A DNA stretch of 64,000 bases from Streptomyces tailanensis (lineage in GTDB: Bacteria > Actinomycetota > Actinomycetes > Streptomycetales > Streptomycetaceae). Below the pieces are notes generated by a model. The model did not search any database. It had not been told where the DNA came from and was given only the letters and a program-made list of their open reading frames with translations. Shown in pieces: positions 34,850 to 45,041 of this stretch (positions are counted from its first letter, which is position 1; the number at the start of each line of letters is the position of its first letter). The translations under genes and the position numbers were made by a program. The DNA is taken from the NCBI RefSeq assembly GCF_008386495.1, contig NZ_VTHJ01000001.1:51894-115893 (forward strand). The letters run 5' to 3'.

Positions 34850-35089
34850 ATGACGGTTCCCCTGCCGACCGCCACGACCCGCTGGCGCTGCACGCTGTGC
34901 GGCAACCTCACGCGTTTCGACGTGACCCGCTCCTCGAAGGTCGTCGAGTACGTTCACCTCGACCTCGCCGGGGAACCGAAGGTCGAGGAGCGCGAGGTGG
35001 TCAGTGAGACCATCGAGTCGGTCCGCTGCCGCTGGTGCAACGCCGTGGATCAGGTGGAACTCGTGGACAGGCCGGGCGCCGACTCCTGA
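34850..35089 (+). CDS. small zinc-ribbon protein
   Basis: A 79-residue protein with two CxxC knuckles, WRCTLCGNLTRFD at 13-25 and VRCRWCNAVDQVE at 58-70, a zinc-ribbon arrangement. It is conserved in Streptomyces and other actinobacteria but has no known function. The ATG at 34850 follows AGAAGGAAGAG; a longer frame to 34736 is unlikely. It sits 34 bp upstream of the NYN-domain gene, so a shared transcript and a nucleic-acid role are plausible. Confidence 0.8.
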   Translation: MTVPLPTATTRWRCTLCGNLTRFDVTRSSKVVEYVHLDLAGEPKVEEREVVSETIESVRCRWCNAVDQVELVDRPGADS

Positions 35090-35123
35090 GGGAGGCGGCC
35101 CCGCACGGACAGTGGGGTGACGG

Positions 35124-36467
35124 ATGGTGGAGACCGCAGGCGGGGGGCCGGGCGACGGCGCCGCTGAGGTGCTCGACCGACCGCTGCCCGACGGCGTGCG
35201 CAAACGCGTCGTGCAGATCGTCTCCGACGGCTTCGGCGGACTGACCGTGGGCGAACTGCCCGCACAGTTGCGGCAGTACGCCCGGTTCGCGCCGAATCGC
35301 CGGGTGAAGTTCGCGGGCAACGCGATGGCGGCCGCCGTGGAGACCGACACCCTCTTCCGCCAGCGGATCGGGGAGCGGTTCAGGGAGGCCCACCCGGAGC
35401 TGGCCGGCGCCCTCGACGCGGGCGCCCCGCCCCCGGCCGCCGATCCGCTGGACGTGGCGGCCGCCGCGTACGTCCTGCGCCCCACGGGCTGGGTGAAGCT
35501 GGTCACCGCGGCCGGCGAGGAGGCCCTGCGGGCGGAGGCGGAGCGCGCCGACGAGGAGAACCGCGCCGAGCTGGAGCGGCTGCGCGAGCAGCTCGCCGAG
35601 GCGCGCGGCCAGACGAAGGCGGAGACGGAACGGCTGCGTACGGAGCTGGAATCGGCCAAGAAGGAGGCCGACTCGCTGCACCGCAAGCTCCGCTCCGCCC
35701 TCAGCGACGTCAAGCGCGGCGAGGCCGCCCTGCGTAAGCTGCAGGCCGAGATGGAGAGCGTACGCGCCGAGGGGCACGCCCAGGTGTCCGCCGCCGAGAG
35801 CGAGACCCGGCGGCTCAAGGCCCGGCTCGGCGAGGCGGAGGCGGCCCTGGAGGCCACCCGGCGGGCGGCCCGCGAGGGACGCAGCGTCGAGGACATGCGC
35901 GTACGGCTGCTGCTGGACACCGTGCTGGACGCGGCCCAGGGGCTGCGCAGGGAGCTGGCGTTGCCGCCGGTGTCCGTACGGCCCGCCGAGACCGTCGACG
36001 CGGTCGAGCCGGGGCGGATGACGCCGAAGGACATCGCGGCCCGTGCGCTGTCCGAGAACGACCCCGCGATCCTGGACCAGTTGCTGGCGCTGCCGCAGGC
36101 GCATCTCGTCGTCGACGGCTACAACGTCACGAAGACCGGCTATCCGCAGATGCCGCTGGAGAAGCAGCGCCTCAGGCTCCTCGGGCAGCTCTCGCAGCTC
36201 GCCGCGCAGACCGGTGCCGAGGTGACGTGTGTCTTCGACGGGGCCGAGCTGGCCGCGCCCGTCCTGCTCGCGCCGCCGCGCGGGGTGCGGGTGCTGTTCT
36301 CCAAGCCGGGTGTCACGGCCGACGAATTGATCCGTCAGCTGGTGCGCGCCGAGCCACCCGGGCGGCCGGTCATCGTGGCCTCCACCGATCGCGAGGTCGC
36401 CGACGGGGTCGCCAAGGCGGGCGCCAGGCCGGTCGCTTCCGCGATGCTCCTCAAGCGGCTTTCCTGA
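35124..36467 (+). CDS. coiled-coil protein with C-terminal NYN ribonuclease-like domain
   Basis: A 447-residue cytoplasmic protein. Residues 1-130 form an N-terminal helical domain, 130-265 a long coiled coil rich in Glu/Arg/Leu (for example ELERLREQLAEARGQTKAET), and 327-447 a YacP/NYN domain of the PIN-like nuclease fold: HLVVDGYNVTKTGY with the first acidic residue, TCVFDGAEL with another, and IVASTDREVADG with the third. The acidic triad suggests metal-dependent RNA cleavage, as in Rae1/YacP. Known as a conserved actinobacterial protein without a defined substrate. Confidence 0.85.
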   Translation: MVETAGGGPGDGAAEVLDRPLPDGVRKRVVQIVSDGFGGLTVGELPAQLRQYARFAPNRRVKFAGNAMAAAVETDTLFRQRIGERFREAHPELAGALDAGAPPPAADPLDVAAAAYVLRPTGWVKLVTAAGEEALRAEAERADEENRAELERLREQLAEARGQTKAETERLRTELESAKKEADSLHRKLRSALSDVKRGEAALRKLQAEMESVRAEGHAQVSAAESETRRLKARLGEAEAALEATRRAAREGRSVEDMRVRLLLDTVLDAAQGLRRELALPPVSVRPAETVDAVEPGRMTPKDIAARALSENDPAILDQLLALPQAHLVVDGYNVTKTGYPQMPLEKQRLRLLGQLSQLAAQTGAEVTCVFDGAELAAPVLLAPPRGVRVLFSKPGVTADELIRQLVRAEPPGRPVIVASTDREVADGVAKAGARPVASAMLLKRLS

Positions 36468-36738
36468 CCCTTCGGTACCGTCCGCCCCGTCAAGTCCCAA
36501 CGGCAACGTACGGGCGCTATGACCGAATTGGGTCGAACTGTTGCGCAACGTAGCGTCAACCGAGCATTACTGCTTGTGTGTTGAGTGTAAATAGTGCGCC
36601 CTGGGGCGGGATTTTTCCTGTGGGGGATTTGAAGTGATCATCATTAGGTCACTAGGGTCTGGGCTCAAACCTCTCAACGGGTGATCATCGCCGGAGTCCC
36701 CGCCGGGCGATCGCTCACATTGAAGGAGTTCACCTACC
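36468..36738. promoter_or_regulatory. upstream region of first NlpC/P60 gene
   Basis: 271 bp of relatively AT-rich sequence. It holds TGATCATCATTAGGTCACTA, several GTCA/TGAC-like elements and GGTGATCATC, but no c-di-AMP riboswitch consensus, which precedes some Streptomyces wall hydrolase genes. GAAGGAG at 36722-36728 is the ribosome-binding site. Confidence 0.35.
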
Positions 36739-37770
36739 GTGGCGTCCCACCGTCGACCCAAGCAGCCGAGCCGTGCGCGTGTGACCGTGCTCACCACTGC
36801 CGCCGCCGCTGCCGTGGCCCTGACCTCCCAGGCGGCCAACGCCGCGCCTGTCGACAAGCCGAGCAAGGACGAGGTCAAGACCAAGGTCGACAAGCTCTAC
36901 GAGGAGGCCGGGCGGGCCACCGACAAGTACAACGGGGCCAAGGAGAAGGAGGAGAAGCTCCAGAAGGAGATCTCCACCATCCAGGACAACGTCGCCCGTG
37001 GCCAGGAGGACCTCAACGAGCTGCGTGAGGGCATAGGCCAGGCCGCCAGCGCCCAGTACCGCTCGGGCGGCATCGACTCCTCGATCCAGCTCTTCCTCTC
37101 CGCCGACCCGGACGACTATCTCGACAAGGCCGCCACGCTGGACCAGTTGAGCAGCCAGCAGGTCGACGCGCTCAAGAAGATCCAGGAGAAGCAGCGCTCG
37201 CTCGCGCAGCAGCGCGAGGAGGCCAACGAGAAGCTCGGGGACCTCGCCGACGTCCGCGAGTCGCTGGGCAAGAAGAAGAAGGAAGTCCAGTCGAAGCTGG
37301 CCGAGGCGCAGAAGCTCCTCAACACCCTGACCGCCGCGGAGAAGGCGGCCCTGGACCAGGAGGAGACGCGCGCCAGCCGCTCCGCCGGTGAGCGCGTCGA
37401 CCTCGGCAACGAGGTGCCCGCCTCCCAGCGTGGCGCGGCCGCCCTCGCCGCCGCCGCCACCCAGCAGGGCAAGCCGTACGTCTCCGGCGGCAGCGGCCCC
37501 AACTCGTACGACTGCTCCGGTCTGACTCAGTGGGCCTACGCCCAGGCCGGTGTGTCCATCACCCGGACCACGTACACGCAGGCGAACGACGGCACCCGGA
37601 TCACGCGCGATCAACTCGCCCCCGGCGACCTGGTGTTCTTCAACAACCTGGGTCACGTCGGCCTCTATGCCGGCAACGGCACGGTCATTCATGCACCGTA
37701 CCCGGGCAAGGTCGTCCGCTACGAGTCGATGAGCACCATCGGCACCTTCCAGTTCGGCGTCCGTATCTGA
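36739..37770 (+). CDS. NlpC/P60 peptidoglycan endopeptidase, first paralogue
   Basis: A 343-residue secreted hydrolase, likely a gamma-D-Glu-meso-DAP endopeptidase. Signal peptide at about 1-37; coiled coil over 45-215 (LQKEISTIQDNVARGQEDL), a RipA/CwlO-like regulatory stalk; NlpC/P60 domain from about 232. The catalytic triad is Cys259 in YDCSGLTQW, the His of LGHVGLYAG and the His of VIHAPYPG. GTG start with GAAGGAG upstream. A paralogue follows at 38114. A terminator hairpin lies at 37808-37844. Confidence 0.93.
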   Translation: MASHRRPKQPSRARVTVLTTAAAAAVALTSQAANAAPVDKPSKDEVKTKVDKLYEEAGRATDKYNGAKEKEEKLQKEISTIQDNVARGQEDLNELREGIGQAASAQYRSGGIDSSIQLFLSADPDDYLDKAATLDQLSSQQVDALKKIQEKQRSLAQQREEANEKLGDLADVRESLGKKKKEVQSKLAEAQKLLNTLTAAEKAALDQEETRASRSAGERVDLGNEVPASQRGAAALAAAATQQGKPYVSGGSGPNSYDCSGLTQWAYAQAGVSITRTTYTQANDGTRITRDQLAPGDLVFFNNLGHVGLYAGNGTVIHAPYPGKVVRYESMSTIGTFQFGVRI

Positions 37771-37807
37771 CGCCTGCTTCGGCTCCTTGAGGGCTTCTGA
37801 GGGCTTC

Positions 37808-37844
37808 ACGGCTCCGATGGTCGCGGTGTGACCATCGGAGCCGT
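37808..37844 (+). terminator. terminator after first NlpC/P60 gene
   Basis: ACGGCTCCGATGGTC and its complement form a perfect 15-bp stem with a 7-bp loop, followed by TCTGCTT. It begins 38 bp after the stop codon. Confidence 0.88.
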
Positions 37845-38113
37845 TCTGCTTCAAGATCAGGACACCGGGCCGCCCGAACGGGCGAATTCCCGCACTTCAC
37901 GCTGACCCCGCGCCCCGCCGGTGACCTGGGTCCCGAGCGGGGCGTCACGCTGTGTGTCCGCGGAGGTCTTTGGCTGTGACAGGGTCGCGCGGCTACTGTC
38001 GGCCGCGCTTCCCTCACTCGCCGTGAGGGCACCCGCCGTGAGGGCACCCCCTCCGGGTGCCGTTCCGGCTTCGGGGAGGGCCCTGTCCGCCGTCGAAGGG
38101 AGTGCGGCTTCCC
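37845..38113. promoter_or_regulatory. upstream region of second NlpC/P60 gene
   Basis: 269 bp without a gene. It contains two tandem copies of CGCCGTGAGGGCACCC at about 38019-38050, the first preceded by a further CCCTCACT inverse, giving hairpin potential. CTGTGACAGGGTCGCG near 37974 could be part of a promoter. GAAGGGAGTG is the ribosome-binding site. Confidence 0.35.
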
Positions 38114-39160
38114 GTGGTGTCCCACAGTCGCCTTGTACCGTCCGGGTTCGACCGGGGCGCAGCCGCCGCCCTGAGCGTGCTGTCCGCCGCGGCCTCCGCC
38201 CTCGGCGCCGTCCCCGTCCAGTCGGCCGTCGCCGCCCCGCACGACCACCCCACCCGCGCCGAGGTCGACCGGCTGTACGAGGAGGCCGAGAAAGCCACCG
38301 AGGCGTACAACAAGGCCGACGAGCGCGCCGACCGGCTCCGCGACCAGATCGGCACCGCCCAGGACCAGATCGCCCGGAAGCAGGACCGCATCAACACCAT
38401 GCGGGAGTCGCTGGGTTCGCTCGCCGGGGCCCAGTACCGCTCCGGCGGCCTCGACCCGGCCATCGCCCTGCTGTTCTCCGACAACCCGGACGACTACCTC
38501 GACACGGCCGCCGCCCTGGACCGGATCGGCGCCCACCAGGCGGGCGAACTCCACGCACTTCAGCAGGCCATGCGCGACATCGCGCAGCAGCGCGCGGAGG
38601 CCTCCGGCAAGCTGACCGAGCTGGAGAAGAGCCGCAAGGCCGTCGCCCTGCACAAGCGGACGGTCGAGCGGAAACTCGCCGAGGCCCGGCGGCTGCTCCA
38701 CTCCCTCCCGGACGACGAGCGTGCCGAGTTCGACCGTGCCTCCCGCTCCGGCGGCGAGCGCCGCTCCGCGATGGAGAGGCCCGACCTCGCCGAAGCCGGC
38801 GCCGGTGCCCCCAACGCCCGCGCGTCCGCCGCCGTCGCCGCCGCGCGCTCCGCCCTCGGCAGGCCCTACGTGTGGGGCTCGTCCGGCCCCTACGGCTTCG
38901 ATTGCTCGGGCCTCATGGTCTGGTCGTACGGCCAGGCCGGGGTCGCGCTTCCGCGCACCTCGCAGGCCCAGCGGTACGCCGGCCGCCAGGTCCCGCTGTC
39001 CCAGGCGCAGCCCGGCGACCTGGTCATGTATCGGTCCGATGCCAGCCACGTCGGTATGTACGTAGGCGACGGCCAAGTCATTCACGCCCCCTACCCGGGC
39101 GCCCCCGTCCGCTACGACCCCGTCGGCATGATGCCGATCACCTCGGTCACCCGCCCCTGA
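38114..39160 (+). CDS. NlpC/P60 peptidoglycan endopeptidase, second paralogue
   Basis: A 348-residue paralogue of the previous gene. Signal peptide at about 1-41, coiled-coil stalk (NKADERADRLRDQIGTAQDQ onward), NlpC/P60 domain from about 238 with Cys264 in FDCSGLMVW, His in SHVGMYVG and His in VIHAPYPG. I place the start at the first of two GTGs (VVSHSRLVP) because it aligns with the VASHRRP start of the first paralogue; the frame is open to 38057. Tandem paralogues with separate terminator and promoter suggest duplication followed by different timing of expression. Confidence 0.92.
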   Translation: MVSHSRLVPSGFDRGAAAALSVLSAAASALGAVPVQSAVAAPHDHPTRAEVDRLYEEAEKATEAYNKADERADRLRDQIGTAQDQIARKQDRINTMRESLGSLAGAQYRSGGLDPAIALLFSDNPDDYLDTAAALDRIGAHQAGELHALQQAMRDIAQQRAEASGKLTELEKSRKAVALHKRTVERKLAEARRLLHSLPDDERAEFDRASRSGGERRSAMERPDLAEAGAGAPNARASAAVAAARSALGRPYVWGSSGPYGFDCSGLMVWSYGQAGVALPRTSQAQRYAGRQVPLSQAQPGDLVMYRSDASHVGMYVGDGQVIHAPYPGAPVRYDPVGMMPITSVTRP

Positions 39161-39243
39161 CGCCCATTTCCTTCGTCTTACCTTCGTCGTAGAGCCCGGA
39201 TCGACCTGCCGTACGGCGACGGGGGCCCCGTACGATCGGGAAC

Positions 39244-40533
39244 GTGGCTGGTCGAAGGCGCACGACGTGTCCCCGGCCCGGGTCGGGGGTCCGGCACGGG
39301 CTCCCTTCGGCACTCGCTCTTACGCTCGCCCTCGTCGGCTGCGGCGGGAACGCGGTGACCGACTCCGCCCGCGCCGACGTCGAGCGGATGCTCGACCGGC
39401 GGGCGGAGGCGGTCCTGGAGCGGGACGAGACGGCGTTCCGGGCCACGGAGGCAGCCGCCGAGTTCGCCCGGCCCGAACTGGCCGCCGGGGCCGCCGAGTT
39501 CGCGAACCTGCGGGACCTTCCGCTGGCAGCCTGGTCGTACGACCTGGGCGACTTCGACCGCTCCGGCGACCGGGCCACGGCCGAGGCGGCCCTGCGCTAC
39601 CGGGTACGCGGCTACGACAAGGCGCCCGTCACCGCCGTACGCACGCTGTCCCTGGTCCGCGACGACGACGGGGCCTGGTACGTCGCCTCCGACGATCCCT
39701 CGGAGGAGGGCACCATGCAGCTGTGGGAGCAGGGGGCGATACGGGCCGTCCGCGGCGAGCGGAGTCTGGTGCTCGGGGTGGGCCGGCCGGAGGGGACCCT
39801 GCGGGAGTACGCGCGACTGGCGGACCGGGCCGTGCCCGCCGTGACCGAGGCGTGGGGCGAGGACTGGGCGGGCCGGGTCGTGGTCCTTGTGCCGCACTCG
39901 CTGGAGGAGATGGCGGGGCTGCTGGGGGCGCCCTCGGACGGGTATCGGGGCATCGCCGCGGTCACGACCGGCGAGGTGAGCGAAGCCAAAAGGGGGTCCC
40001 CCCGGCCGGAGGCTGCGGGAGGATCGGCGAAGGCCCCCGCTGACCGGATCATCGTCAACCCCGACGCGTACGCCGTCCTCGGCGCCTTCGGCGAGCAGGT
40101 CGTCCTCACCCACGAGACCACCCACGTCGCCACCCGCGCCCACACCAACGCCGCCACGCCCCTGTGGCTCTCCGAGGGGTACGCGGACTGGGTCGGCTAT
40201 CGGGCGACCGGGCGTTCGGCGTCCGAGGTGGCGCCGGAGCTGCGGCGCGCGGTGGCGGAGGGCAGGGCGCCGGCCGGGCTCCCCGAGGACGGCGACTTCG
40301 GCTTCTCCGGTGACTCGGGGCGGCTCGCGCAGGCCTATGAGGGGGGCTGGATGGCGTGCCGGCTGATCGCGGACCGGTGGGGCGAGGTCCGGCTGAACGA
40401 GTTCTACCGGGCCGTCGGCGCGCACGGGAAGCGGGCCGGGTCGGTGGAGACCGCGCTGCGGGAGGTGCTCGGGACGACACCGTCGAGGTTCAGCGAGCAG
40501 TGGCGGGCGTATGTGAGGACTCAGCTGGGCTGA
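39244..40533 (+). CDS. secreted lipoprotein with HExxH metallopeptidase motif
   Basis: A 429-residue lipoprotein. The signal peptide ends in lipobox LVGC (Cys at about 33). Residues 40-140 resemble an NTF2/SnoaL-like fold (WSYDLGDFD, LRYRVRGYD). The C-terminal half has zinc-peptidase motif HETTH with His290, Glu291 and His294, and the third ligand Glu311 in LSEGYADWVG, the gluzincin/peptidase MA pattern. It should act at the outer face of the membrane. GTG start at 39244. Substrate unknown. An insert rich in Gly/Pro/Lys near residue 245 is a probable loop. Confidence 0.8.
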   Translation: MAGRRRTTCPRPGSGVRHGLPSALALTLALVGCGGNAVTDSARADVERMLDRRAEAVLERDETAFRATEAAAEFARPELAAGAAEFANLRDLPLAAWSYDLGDFDRSGDRATAEAALRYRVRGYDKAPVTAVRTLSLVRDDDGAWYVASDDPSEEGTMQLWEQGAIRAVRGERSLVLGVGRPEGTLREYARLADRAVPAVTEAWGEDWAGRVVVLVPHSLEEMAGLLGAPSDGYRGIAAVTTGEVSEAKRGSPRPEAAGGSAKAPADRIIVNPDAYAVLGAFGEQVVLTHETTHVATRAHTNAATPLWLSEGYADWVGYRATGRSASEVAPELRRAVAEGRAPAGLPEDGDFGFSGDSGRLAQAYEGGWMACRLIADRWGEVRLNEFYRAVGAHGKRAGSVETALREVLGTTPSRFSEQWRAYVRTQLG

Positions 40534-40560
40534 CACGGGGGTCATGCCGCCAGCGCCTGA

Positions 40561-40757
40561 GAGCTCGTGGGGTGCGGATTGTTCGGCGGGTGCGGGTGGT
40601 TCGTGGTTGCTCGCGCAGTTCCCCGCGTCCCTTGACGGCATGGGTCGCGCCCGGTGCTTTTGAGGGGCGCGGGGCTGTGTCGATGTGCGGCTCCGCCGCG
40701 TGGGCGCGACCAGCCCCCAGTCACCCGCACCCGCCGAACAATCCGCACCCCGAGCTC
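40561..40757. repeat. dispersed intergenic repeat A, copy 7 (long palindromic form)
   Basis: The most complete copy. The outer arms are GAGCTCGTGGGGTGCGGATT with GTTCGGCGGGTGCGGGTG on the left (40561-40598) and their near-perfect inverse complement on the right (40722-40756, ending CCCCGAGCTC). Inside are TTGCTCGCGCAGTTCCCCGC, GGGGCGCGGGGCTGTG and TCCGCCGCGTGGGCGCGACC. This shows the element is bounded by GAGCTC-type inverted ends. Confidence 0.88.
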
Positions 40758-40765
40758 TCCCGCGA

Positions 40766-41992
40766 TCACGAGCCCAAGGGTTCCTTCGTGCGGGTCGGCT
40801 GGTCAGGGGCGAGCAGGGGTACCCGGCGGGGGACCGTTGCCTGCCAGAGTTCGAGGGCGGCCAGGAGGGTGGCGAGGACCAGGAGGCCGTTGCGGGTGAA
40901 GAGGAGGGTGATGCCGAGGGCGTCGCTCGTGACCACGTGGGAGAACCAGATCGGGAACTCCAGGACGGTCACGAAGGACGCGACCAGGACGAGCCCCGCG
41001 GGCAGCACCATGCGGCTGGCCCGGAAGCAGAGGCAGACCGCCGCGAGGCCGACCAGCCACACCATGTACTGGGGGCTGATCACCCGGCTGGTGGTCGTGA
41101 ACATCAGCACCGCCACGAACGCGGCCTCCGCGAGGGTGTGCGGGGTGAACCGCCGCGCGCGCACCCGCCACAGCAGCAGCCAGCCGAAGGCCACCGCGCT
41201 GAGCGCCAGGGCGGCGTTGCTGACGACGTCGACATACGGGCCGAGAAACTCGACCGAGCCGTAGTTGAGCAGCACCTGGCCGTTCCAGCCGAACTGCCGG
41301 GCGACGTGGAAGACGAGGGAGCCCAGCGACTCCACCTCGGTGCCCCGGTCGCGCTGGAAGGTCAGGAAGGCGAAGGCGCCGGGCATGGAGACGGCGAAGA
41401 GGGCGGCCAGCGACACGGCGGTCACCGCCGCCGAGGCCCAGGGCCTGCGCCCGCGGGCACCCAGGAGCAGCAGCACCGGCCACACCTTCAGCAGGGCCGC
41501 GAAGGCCGTGAGCGCCCCCATCACGCGCGGGTGGCGGCCACCGGCGAGGAGGGCGGCGACCGCCACAGCGGCCACCATCACGTCGTAGCGGGCGTACACG
41601 GTCGGGCCGAGCAGCGGCAGGCCCACCACCCACACCCAGGCACCGCGCCAGGTCTTTCCGGGGCGGGCGCCCGCGTACAGGAGCAGGGTGAGCACGACCA
41701 GGTCGGCGAGGAAGGCGAGGACGAAAAAGGCCGACGCGTAGTCCAGGAAAGGCAGCAGCCCGGGGGAGAGGATCGCCAGGGCGGCGGCGGGGGGGTACTG
41801 CCACGTCACATCGTCCAGGGGATACGTTCCTGTGCGCAGGATCTCGTACCAGCCCTGGTAGATCACCGACACGTCGCTGGTGACGTCCGGGCCGGGGAAC
41901 ACGTACACCTTGAAGACGAACAGCAGCAGGAGCAGCCGGGTCGCGCCCCAGGCCGTCAGCAGCCCGAACGGGAGCCGTCGCGTGCCCGTCAT
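40766..41992 (-). CDS. GT87-family membrane mannosyltransferase
   Basis: A 408-residue polytopic protein with about ten to twelve helices and few charged loops, of the glycosyltransferase 87 (DUF2029) family, polyprenyl-phosphomannose-dependent alpha-mannosyltransferases of the GT-C fold. The first loop has FPGPDVTSDVSVIYQGWYEI with the acidic residues used by GT-C enzymes, and TWQYPPAAALAIL is a family pattern. In mycobacteria the homologue Rv2181 adds alpha-1,2-mannose to lipomannan. ATG at 41992 is chosen; GTG at 41998 is also possible. It is divergent from the PimB'-like gene, supporting a shared glycolipid pathway. Confidence 0.85.
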   Translation of the reverse strand: MTGTRRLPFGLLTAWGATRLLLLLFVFKVYVFPGPDVTSDVSVIYQGWYEILRTGTYPLDDVTWQYPPAAALAILSPGLLPFLDYASAFFVLAFLADLVVLTLLLYAGARPGKTWRGAWVWVVGLPLLGPTVYARYDVMVAAVAVAALLAGGRHPRVMGALTAFAALLKVWPVLLLLGARGRRPWASAAVTAVSLAALFAVSMPGAFAFLTFQRDRGTEVESLGSLVFHVARQFGWNGQVLLNYGSVEFLGPYVDVVSNAALALSAVAFGWLLLWRVRARRFTPHTLAEAAFVAVLMFTTTSRVISPQYMVWLVGLAAVCLCFRASRMVLPAGLVLVASFVTVLEFPIWFSHVVTSDALGITLLFTRNGLLVLATLLAALELWQATVPRRVPLLAPDQPTRTKEPLGS

Positions 41993-42184
41993 GTCCACCT
42001 GAGCCAACCGAGCCACCTGTGCCCCTGTCCGTGTGCGCCGGAGCGCCGTCTGCCCCGCGTATGTTCCCCGCATGTGGGGACATGATCCCCCGTCGGGCTG
42101 TGAAGCGACCGTGAAGTCCGGCCGGACCGTGTGAGGGGCGGGTGCGGAGGCCTTGAGGATGCCTGTTCGGTAGGGTCGGCGGCG

Positions 42185-43327
42185 ATGCACAAGACCCTGA
42201 TCGTGACCAACGACTTCCCGCCCCGGCCCGGCGGAATCCAGGCCTTCCTGCACAATATGGCGCTGCGGCTGGATCCCGAGCGGGTCGTCGTCTATGCCTC
42301 GACCTGGAAGCGGAGCCGGGAGGGCGTGGAGGCGACGGCCGCCTTCGACGCCGGGCAGCCGTTCACTGTTGTACGCGACCGGACGACCATGCTGCTGCCG
42401 ACGCCCAGCGCCACGCGTACGGCCGTCGGTCTGCTGCGGGAGCACGGCTGTACGTCGGTGTGGTTCGGGGCGGCGGCCCCGCTCGGCCTGATGGCGCCCG
42501 CGCTGCGGAAGGCGGGCGCGGGGCGGCTGGTGGCCACCACGCACGGGCACGAGGCGGGGTGGGCGCAGCTGCCCGCCGCCCGGCAGTTGCTGCGGCGGAT
42601 CGGCGAGGCCACGGACACGATCACGTACCTGGGCGAGTACACGCGCTCCCGGATCGCCACCGCCCTCACCCCCGAGGCGGCCGGACGCATGGTGCAGCTG
42701 CCGCCCGGCGTCGACGAGAAGACCTTCCACCCGGACTCCGGCGGCGACGAGGTACGGGCCCGGCTCGGGCTCACCGACCGGCCGGTGGTCGTGTGCGTCT
42801 CCCGGCTCGTGCCGCGAAAGGGGCAGGACACGCTGATCCTCGCGATGCCGGCGATCCTTGCCAAGGAGCCGGACGCGGTGCTGCTGATCGTCGGGGGCGG
42901 ACCGTACGAGAAGGAGCTGCGGAGGCTGGCGTACGAGACCGGGGTCGCCGATTCCGTCCGCTTCACGGGGGCCGTCCCCTGGTCCGAGCTGCCCGCCCAC
43001 TACGGCGCCGGTGACGTCTTCGCCATGCCGTGTCGCACCCGGCGGGGCGGCCTCGACGTGGAGGGGCTCGGCATCGTGTACCTGGAGGCCTCCGCGACCG
43101 GACTGCCCGTCGTCGCCGGTGACTCCGGCGGCGCCCCGGACGCCGTGCTCGACGGCGAGACCGGCTGGGTCGTGCGCGGCGGCTCCCCGGACGAGGCCGC
43201 CGAGCGCGTCATCACCCTCCTCGGCGACGCCGAGCTGCGCCGCCGCATGGGGGAGCGGGGGCGGGAGTGGGTGGAGGAACGGTGGCGGTGGGACCTGCTG
43301 GCCGAAAAGCTGCAGTTGTTGCTGTAG
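42185..43327 (+). CDS. pimB: GT4 glycosyltransferase, PimB'-like
   Basis: A 380-residue soluble GT-B transferase of family 4. Start MHKTLIVTNDFPPRPGGIQAF is characteristic of PimB'/MgtA-type mannosyltransferases; the family 4 signature is VCVSRLVPRKGQD (Arg/Lys contacting the donor diphosphate), and GLGIVYLEASATGLPVVAGD has the two donor-binding Glu residues (Glu-x7-Glu form). It should use GDP-mannose to add the second mannose to phosphatidylinositol mannoside. Length and neighbours (FadD15-like, NlpC/P60, GT87) match the mycobacterial pimB' locus. A preceding in-frame extension to 42131 is unlikely. Confidence 0.85.
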   Translation: MHKTLIVTNDFPPRPGGIQAFLHNMALRLDPERVVVYASTWKRSREGVEATAAFDAGQPFTVVRDRTTMLLPTPSATRTAVGLLREHGCTSVWFGAAAPLGLMAPALRKAGAGRLVATTHGHEAGWAQLPAARQLLRRIGEATDTITYLGEYTRSRIATALTPEAAGRMVQLPPGVDEKTFHPDSGGDEVRARLGLTDRPVVVCVSRLVPRKGQDTLILAMPAILAKEPDAVLLIVGGGPYEKELRRLAYETGVADSVRFTGAVPWSELPAHYGAGDVFAMPCRTRRGGLDVEGLGIVYLEASATGLPVVAGDSGGAPDAVLDGETGWVVRGGSPDEAAERVITLLGDAELRRRMGERGREWVEERWRWDLLAEKLQLLL

Positions 43328-43360
43328 GGGCAAAAGGGGCATCCCGTATCTCTGGTGTGA

Positions 43361-45025
<1,665 letters not shown>

Positions 45026-45041
45026 GGCGTACGACCGCCGG

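Noticed and set aside
36468..36738. c-di-AMP (ydaO) riboswitch before the first NlpC/P60 gene
   Set aside because: Searched for the conserved core by eye because such switches precede Streptomyces wall hydrolases; the consensus segments are absent.
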